Part shown: piece after piece, positions 20,257-25,203 of the stretch
How positions within the stretch are numbered: the stretch's first letter is position 1
Layout of the letters: each line of letters opens with the position of its first letter
Source of the DNA: a bacterium
GTDB lineage: Bacteria > Patescibacteriota > Gracilibacteria > JAUYGZ01
DNA length: 25,203 nt
Direction: 5' to 3'
Assembly (NCBI GenBank): GCA_030699855.1
Contig: JAUYKR010000108.1
Span: 1 to 25,203 of the forward strand
Made by a program: the position numbers and the translations under genes
The notes under the pieces: generated by a model
Seen by the model: only the letters and a program-made list of their open reading frames with translations
Database searches by the model: none
Told to the model about the DNA's origin: nothing

Positions 20257-23010
20257 ATGGCTCAGAAGAAAACCAACAAAAAGGAGAAGGGCGGAAAGAA
20301 GAGGATCGCGCCGAAAAACGTTCAAAAAAACAACAGTCAAAAGCCTGTCAAAAAGATTCCCGTCCAGAAGAAGCTCGTGGCAAAACCAGCCACAGCGGAA
20401 GTGGTGGAAGCGCAGCCCGTGCCGGAGGATGAGCTGGAACAAACCATAACCAACTTGACCGCTTCCGTCGTCCATCGCAGCATCACGCGAGAAATGGAGG
20501 AGAGCTATTTGACCTACGCCATGAGCGTGATCGTGATGCGCGCTCTGCCCGATGTGCGCGACGGCATGAAGCCGGTTCACCGGCGAGTGCTGTACGCCAT
20601 GTACACCAGCGGACTGAACGCATCCGCCAAGTACCGGAAGTCTGCCACGGTAGTGGGAGAGGTGATCGGAAAGTACCACCCTCACGGCGACAGCGCCGTC
20701 TACGAAACCATGGTGCGCATGGCCCAGAGTTTTTCCCTACGCTACCCGCTGGTGGACGGACAGGGTAACTTCGGCAGCATCGACGGCGATAGCGCCGCCG
20801 CCATGAGGTACACGGAGGCGAAGATGACCAAGCTGGCCGATACCATGCTGGAAGACATCGACAAAGAAACGGTGGATTTCCGCCCCAATTATGACGGTAA
20901 CCACCGGGAACCGATCGTGCTGCCCTCGAAAGTACCCCAGCTGCTCCTCAACGGCACGGTGGGTATCGCCGTGGGTATGGCGACCAATATCCCCCCCCAC
21001 AACCTCTGCGAAGTGATCGACGGAACCGTGCACCTGATCGATCATCCGGAAACCAGCGTGGAAGACCTGATGCAGTTCATCAAAGGACCTGATTTTCCCA
21101 CCGGAGGAATTATTTACGACAAATCCGCCATCCAAACCATGTATGCCACCGGCAGGGGCGGGGTAGTCGTGCGAGGCAAGTGCAAGATCGAACAGATGAA
21201 CAACGGACGTATCCGCATTCTGATTTCCGAGATCCCCTACCAGGTCAATAAAGCAACGCTGGTGACGAAGATCGCCGACCTGGTGCGAGATAAAAAAATC
21301 GTCGGCATCAGCGACCTTCGCGATGAATCCGGCCGGAGGGAAGCCGTTCGCATTGTCGTTGAGCTGAAGAAGGACGCCTTTCCGAAAAAAGTCTTGAACC
21401 AGCTCTACAAGTACACCCCATTGCAGAGCGCCTTCAACATGAACATGATCGCGCTGGTGGATGGATTGCAGCCGCAGCTGTTGAACCTGAGGTCTTGCCT
21501 GCTCTACTTCGTGGCCCACCGGAAGGAAGTCGTCACCAGACGCACTCAATATGAATTGAAAATAGCCAAAGCCAGAGCTCATATTTTGGAGGGATTGAAG
21601 AAAGCCCTGGATCACATCGACGAGATTATAAAAGTCATCAAAAAATCCGCTGACCGCGATGAAGCTCGCATGAACCTGATGAAGAAATGGGCCTTTACGG
21701 AAGTGCAGGCCAACGCCATTTTGGACATGCGCCTGCAAACCCTGGCCGGACTGGAACGCAAGAAGATCGAAGATGAGTTAAAGGAAAAGCGAGCCTTAAT
21801 CAAGGATTTGGAAGCCATCCTGGCCAGCGAAAAACTGCTGATGGGCATTATCAAAGACGAGCTGATGGAAGCTAGGGAGCGCTTTGGCGATGCCCGCCGG
21901 ACGGAGATTGTTCCTCAGGGTATCGGCAAGTTTTCTTCGCTGGATACGATCCCGAACAATCCGATGATCGTGGCCTTGACCAAGCAGAACTATATTAAGC
22001 GTCTGGAACTGACCGCCTTTCGGGCTCAGCGCCGCGGCGGCAAAGGCGTGATCGGCAGCAAGACCAAAGAAGAAGACGAAGTGATCGAGCTGGCCTTCTC
22101 GCGCAATCACGACAACGTGCTCTACTTCACCAATCTAGGACGGGTGTTCAAACTTCCGGTCTTTGAAGTGCCGGCTTCCAGCAATCAAGCCCGCGGAACG
22201 GCCATCATCAATTTGTTGAGTTTACAACCCGAAGAACAAGTGGTGACGATGATGGTGGATCAGGAGAATCCTAATCCGGATGACTTTCTGATTATGGCCA
22301 CCCGCAAGGGAACGGTGAAGAAGACTTCTCTGCAGGATTTCGCGAACGTGCGCAAGAGCGGCATGATCGCCATAAAGTTGCGCCCCGGCGACGAGCTGCA
22401 CTGGGTGGAACGAGTTCGCTTCAAGGATCAGGTGATGATGGTCACCAGAAACGGGGCCGGCATTCGCTTCCAGCAGACGGAGGTGCGGCCTATGGGACGA
22501 GCCTCCCAGGGCGTGATTGGCATGCGGCTGAAGGGTGATGACCGGATCGTAGACATGAGCATCGTCTCCGACGAAGGCCGGGACGAACTGCTGGTGATCA
22601 TGGAAAAAGGCCTGGGGAAGGCCACGGCCGTCAACCAATACCGGCTGCAGAGCCGTGGCGGCACCGGCGTCAAAACCGCCAGCCTGACCGACAAGACCGG
22701 TAAACTGGTGGCCGGAAAGGTAATCAACCCCAACCAAAAAGCTGACGTGATCATCATCTCTCGACACGGGCAAACCATCCGCATGAGCCTGGATGAAATC
22801 CCTTCTCAGGGACGCGCCACTCAGGGCGTGTACCTGATGCGCACCGCCAATGGCGACCAGGTGGCCTCCGTATCCCTCATCCCCCACTTCACGGAGGAGT
22901 TGGAAAAGGGCATGAATCAAATCAAAAGCGAGATCGATGATCTGATGAAACGAGAGGCTAAAATAGCGGCGAAGGCTGCCAAGGAAGCAAAAGCTACAGC
23001 AGCTGCCTGA
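20257..23010 (+). CDS. gyrA: DNA gyrase subunit A
   Basis: 917 aa. The catalytic tyrosine is Y185 (AAAMRYTEAKM), equivalent to E. coli Y122, giving an N-terminal extension of about 63 residues that is Lys-rich and low-complexity. The quinolone-determining region GKYHPHGDSAVYETMVRMAQ has the Ser of the Ser83 position (S146) and Glu at the Asp87 position. The GyrA box QRRGGKG (591-597) distinguishes it from ParC. The C-terminal beta-pinwheel repeats run to about 880, then an Ala/Lys-rich tail. Gyrase introduces negative supercoils with GyrB, which is not in this window. It is divergent from the solute-binding protein. Confidence 0.97.
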   Translation: MAQKKTNKKEKGGKKRIAPKNVQKNNSQKPVKKIPVQKKLVAKPATAEVVEAQPVPEDELEQTITNLTASVVHRSITREMEESYLTYAMSVIVMRALPDVRDGMKPVHRRVLYAMYTSGLNASAKYRKSATVVGEVIGKYHPHGDSAVYETMVRMAQSFSLRYPLVDGQGNFGSIDGDSAAAMRYTEAKMTKLADTMLEDIDKETVDFRPNYDGNHREPIVLPSKVPQLLLNGTVGIAVGMATNIPPHNLCEVIDGTVHLIDHPETSVEDLMQFIKGPDFPTGGIIYDKSAIQTMYATGRGGVVVRGKCKIEQMNNGRIRILISEIPYQVNKATLVTKIADLVRDKKIVGISDLRDESGRREAVRIVVELKKDAFPKKVLNQLYKYTPLQSAFNMNMIALVDGLQPQLLNLRSCLLYFVAHRKEVVTRRTQYELKIAKARAHILEGLKKALDHIDEIIKVIKKSADRDEARMNLMKKWAFTEVQANAILDMRLQTLAGLERKKIEDELKEKRALIKDLEAILASEKLLMGIIKDELMEARERFGDARRTEIVPQGIGKFSSLDTIPNNPMIVALTKQNYIKRLELTAFRAQRRGGKGVIGSKTKEEDEVIELAFSRNHDNVLYFTNLGRVFKLPVFEVPASSNQARGTAIINLLSLQPEEQVVTMMVDQENPNPDDFLIMATRKGTVKKTSLQDFANVRKSGMIAIKLRPGDELHWVERVRFKDQVMMVTRNGAGIRFQQTEVRPMGRASQGVIGMRLKGDDRIVDMSIVSDEGRDELLVIMEKGLGKATAVNQYRLQSRGGTGVKTASLTDKTGKLVAGKVINPNQKADVIIISRHGQTIRMSLDEIPSQGRATQGVYLMRTANGDQVASVSLIPHFTEELEKGMNQIKSEIDDLMKREAKIAAKAAKEAKATAAA

Positions 23011-23228
23011 CAATGTTCTCAACATTTGTCCAGGACTGATACTTGAAGCAAGCACATAAGCTTGGTATTATTTCCTGAAGACTTGATTTAAGAGAACAGG
23101 TCTTCACAACCTTGATCTTTCCACTATGGGGTGGGCTGACAAGGAAGTACAGCCCCTCAGCTTCCAAAATAGAGGCTTCGGGGAGGAAACAAAAACACAT
23201 AGGTCTTCTGCCATACGGCAAGAGACCA

Positions 23229-23259
23229 GAGGGGTAAAATGTTCACCATTTTGCCCCTC
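23229..23259. terminator. 13-bp hairpin
   Basis: GAGGGGTAAAATG (23229-23241) pairs with CATTTTGCCCCTC (23247-23259), all positions including one G-U, loop TTCAC. It is strong enough to act as a terminator or RNA stabiliser, but no T-tract follows on either strand. It is about 220 nt beyond the gyrA stop. Confidence 0.4.
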
Positions 23260-23293
23260 ACCCCTTCGGGGCTTCGCACTTTGACATCACCGG

Positions 23294-23376
23294 AAAGCAA
23301 ATATGGAGGAAGATCTTTACTTAGAATCCTTACCATAAAAAAGACGATCACGAAGGTCCTTCCCCATATTTGCTTT
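23294..23376. repeat. Long-arm inverted repeat
   Basis: AAAGCAAATATGG at 23294-23306 and its complement CCATATTTGCTTT at 23364-23376 are perfect over 13 nt, and continue with an offset GGAAG/CTTCC. They enclose about 50 nt unlike the core of the other long-arm elements. The overall layout is similar, but the conserved core ends are absent. Confidence 0.6.
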
Positions 23377-23630
23377 TGCGAGCAGTTCCCCCGCTTCCCC
23401 CAGATCCGCCTTTGGCGGAATCCTGAAGAAGGCGACTCGGGGGAGCCCGACCCCCCTTAATGGCTCTTCTGTCGTCCCTGCACGTTCAGTGCAAGCCTCA
23501 GAGAGTAACGGTCCGGGTAAGACCCAAACTACCCCAGCAAAATGCAGAGAAAACAAAAACAAAGGATTAGTCGCTTTGTTCTCTAAAGCTCCTCGCCGGC
23601 CAACGCATCACTGCATCATATTTGGCTGAC

Positions 23631-23651
23631 ACAAAAGAGGGGCTTTTTTGT
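23631..23651. terminator. AT-rich hairpin with T-run before the VirB6-like gene end
   Basis: ACAAAAG-AGGGG-CTTTTTTGT forms a short stem with a T-run on the plus strand and ends 33 nt from the stop of the minus gene. It may be a weak bidirectional terminator. The GAGGGGC could also pair with GCCCCTC motifs earlier in the non-coding region. Confidence 0.35.
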
Positions 23652-23684
23652 ATCCGGAAGTGAGGGATTAAAGTAGGGCAATTA

Positions 23685-25203
23685 TTACATCCAACCAGGT
23701 AGCGCCTCTTTCGCGTCTTTCAGCAGCCTTAGTTCAACTAAGAAGTCAGCATCTTTCTTTGTCCTTGCTTTTACTTCCGCACCTTTGTCATCGTACTCCA
23801 TACCGTAAACAGCCTTAAGGCGTGCGTACAGCCATTTGTTAGTGGCTTTATCCTCATCAGATTGTGGATCCAATATGAAATTTTTTCGAAGAGCGTCTTT
23901 GAGTTTTGTATCACCCTTAGCCTGCTGAATAAAGCTCTGGCTCCCCATGAACTGATCTAAACCAGTAACACCTCCTCTATTTCGTTCACTGAGAACATTT
24001 CTGGAGTCTCCTGGACTTAGATCTCCAAGACCATTAAGAAACTTGTTGATATCAAGATTTTTCAATTCAAAAGGAATATCTTTACCTGACTCACCAGACT
24101 CAATGCTGAAGAGAGTCTTGCCAGAGGTGCTGAGATTACCAGCATCAAGTGTTAGTTTACCATTTTGGTACTCCTTTGTAGTTTCGTACTCCGGCCCACC
24201 CCCACCCCCCCCACCAGCGCTGGAGGCTGCGGCCAGTTTTTCTCTGAGGAGAGTGGTGTTTCCAGCTTTGACAGCCTGTTGATATTCGCTGAAGCTATCA
24301 AATCCCATAGATCTACCGACTCTCTCACCCTGGGCACCCCACTCCGTACCGGCAACAAGTTTGTTCTGCTTTAAGTATTCCCTCTGATCACCTCTGGAGA
24401 GAGTTGCCATCCCCGCCACCATTTTTTGATCAAAATCTTTTTTGTCAGTGACCCGCTTGATTTCCGCGATCGCGTCACCGACTTCGTTCTTGAGGCCCAG
24501 ATGAGCAGCAAAGGCTTTGTCTTTTTGCAACTGCCGTTCGGCCAAAGCGCTCTGAGCCTCCTGGACGGCGTACTTGATACTGGAGTACGAAGCCAGACCA
24601 TGTGAAGTGGGAACGATGGGCAGATAGGCGGGCCACCTTGATATCTTTTGACCGGCGCTGGAGGTCAGATCTTTCAGTTTGCCAACCAGGCTGGAACCAA
24701 CCACGTTCTCGCTGGCGGTGAAGACGCCCAGCCAGATCACGGCCACGCTGGCGATGCCGTACATTAAACTGAGCACGGAACCGCCGCGGGTAAATTCCCC
24801 GCTTTGACTGAGGTCAATATCCTGACCGGCGATGGAGTTGGTATCGATGGCCAGGGCCATCTGCGACACCATGATGTAGCCCAGGGATAATGGCACGGCC
24901 ATCTTGGCCGGCACAAAGGCATGGTCAATGAAGGTTTTGAGACTGAGTTTTTCCGGCAGGATGTCGGGTATGGCGATGGTAATGGCCAGCAGCGGCGACA
25001 GCATGATCAGCAGCCACAGCACCACCATGCGTGAGATGAGGATGATAAACATGGCGATGTAGGCCACGCCGTAGAGAACCGCGAACACGATGGAGAACAA
25101 AGCGTTGATGGTCAAGGTCGTGAATTCCGGCGAGGTCAACTGAGTGACCTTATTGATGTGATGCAGACCCTGGAACTGGGTGGCCATCGCCCACACGAAG
25201 TTT
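23685..25203 (-). CDS. VirB6/TrbL-like type IV secretion membrane protein, partial
   Basis: The frame is open to the right edge (505 codons visible), and the sequence before the first GTG at 25196 is still in frame, so the N-terminus is outside the window. The visible part has four clear TM segments (about 30-55, 57-77, 98-115 and 143-165), including RMVVLWLLIMLSPLLAI, the pattern of VirB6/TrbL channel components. A long soluble C-terminal region of about 320 residues follows, rich in charged helices, with a poly-Gly stretch near 24200-24220. This tail is larger than in standard VirB6, as seen in extended VirB6 proteins. With the pilin and M23 hydrolase at the left edge it suggests a dispersed type IV secretion-like system. 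Confidence 0.75.
   Translation of the reverse strand, partial: NFVWAMATQFQGLHHINKVTQLTSPEFTTLTINALFSIVFAVLYGVAYIAMFIILISRMVVLWLLIMLSPLLAITIAIPDILPEKLSLKTFIDHAFVPAKMAVPLSLGYIMVSQMALAIDTNSIAGQDIDLSQSGEFTRGGSVLSLMYGIASVAVIWLGVFTASENVVGSSLVGKLKDLTSSAGQKISRWPAYLPIVPTSHGLASYSSIKYAVQEAQSALAERQLQKDKAFAAHLGLKNEVGDAIAEIKRVTDKKDFDQKMVAGMATLSRGDQREYLKQNKLVAGTEWGAQGERVGRSMGFDSFSEYQQAVKAGNTTLLREKLAAASSAGGGGGGGPEYETTKEYQNGKLTLDAGNLSTSGKTLFSIESGESGKDIPFELKNLDINKFLNGLGDLSPGDSRNVLSERNRGGVTGLDQFMGSQSFIQQAKGDTKLKDALRKNFILDPQSDEDKATNKWLYARLKAVYGMEYDDKGAEVKARTKKDADFLVELRLLKDAKEALPGWM

Larger units (their letters stand above)
23011..23684. other. 674-nt non-coding, hairpin-rich region between convergent genes
   Basis: Open frames here are short, GC-stem-rich and unlike proteins, so no gene is called. 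The stretch contains many stems: TGAAGACT/AGGTCTTCA (23076-23105), GGTCTTCTGCC/GGCAAGAGACC (23202-23226), a 13-bp hairpin at 23229-23259, CCCC-TTCG-GGG (23261-23271), a long-arm repeat at 23294-23376, CCGCC/GGCGG (23406-23418), TGCAC/GTGCA (23479-23493) and AGAGAA(AA)CAAA/TTTGTTCTCT (23546-23584). It could hold a structured RNA of several hundred nt, or accumulated repeats. tmRNA, RNase P and SRP signatures were looked for and not found. Confidence 0.5.

Noticed and set aside
23239..23562. Short frames on both strands in the gyrA-VirB6 gap
   Set aside because: They run through stems, have no start signals and low-complexity composition.
23011..23684. RNase P RNA or tmRNA
   Set aside because: GGGGAGGAAAC and GGGTAAGACC recall RNase P pieces, but the GAGGAAAGTCC and matching 3' P4 motifs are absent; no tRNA-like ends or tag frame for tmRNA.
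1..25203. Alternative genetic code with UGA as Gly
   Set aside because: PurH, GatA and others end in TGA at the normal C-terminus and no gene needs TGA read-through.
1..25203. CRISPR array, integrase or insertion sequence
   Set aside because: No regularly spaced direct repeats and no transposase or recombinase sequence were seen on either strand.

Overview
The window looks like chromosomal DNA of a small-genome, ultrasmall-type bacterium, most plausibly Patescibacteria/CPR (a Peregrinibacteria-like lineage is a guess). This rests on type IV secretion-like genes at both edges, few Shine-Dalgarno sites, many short membrane or Pro-rich proteins of no clear family, and a CPR-style palindrome (CCTGCCTGCCGGCAGGCAGG). 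Housekeeping genes read full length with TGA as stop, so the UGA=Gly code of Gracilibacteria/Absconditabacteria does not apply. No marker for firm placement (16S rRNA, ribosomal proteins) is present.

Layout. 1-1912 (minus) is an operon of a LysM/M23 peptidase, a TrbC/VirB2-like pilin and a divergent Lgt-like membrane protein that runs off the left edge. 2315-5107 (minus) holds purH and a winged-helix/metallophosphoesterase fusion. 5108-5652 is a non-coding divergent promoter region with a strong candidate structured RNA. 5653-9669 is an unfamiliar envelope cluster: a lipoprotein (plus) and two paralogous HTH-TM-Pro-rich proteins (minus). 9750-12197 is topA, followed by a small membrane protein. 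12871-16566 is a tight plus-strand operon gatC-gatA-ABC ATPase-radA. Then come a secreted ComEC-type metallo-beta-lactamase-fold protein, an odd tRNA gene (minus), ychF and a membrane-anchored solute-binding protein (minus), gyrA (plus), a 674-nt hairpin-rich non-coding stretch, and the 3' part of a VirB6/TrbL-like gene (minus).

The most striking non-gene signal is a family of intergenic elements (2149-2311, 3918-4065, 16556-16720, shorter 12221-12340). Each is bounded by long inverted-repeat arms. The arm sequence is specific to the locus, yet the two arms of a copy match each other, while the enclosed core is shared: two cores of 112 nt align without gaps at 92/112 identities. Three copies lie directly 3' of a gene in sense orientation, and in one the arm includes the last codons and stop of radA. 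A second odd locus is the tRNA at 17632-17707. Its anticodon loop appears to have 9 nt, and its about 105-nt leader carries segments antisense to the tRNA in swapped order.

How the genes fit together: the edge genes suggest a cell-envelope secretion or pilus machine with its own peptidoglycan hydrolase. The gat/radA operon, topA, gyrA, ychF and purH are core information-processing and metabolic genes. The 5.6-9.7 kb cluster may link cytoplasmic DNA- or protein-binding domains to the cell surface, but its function is unknown.
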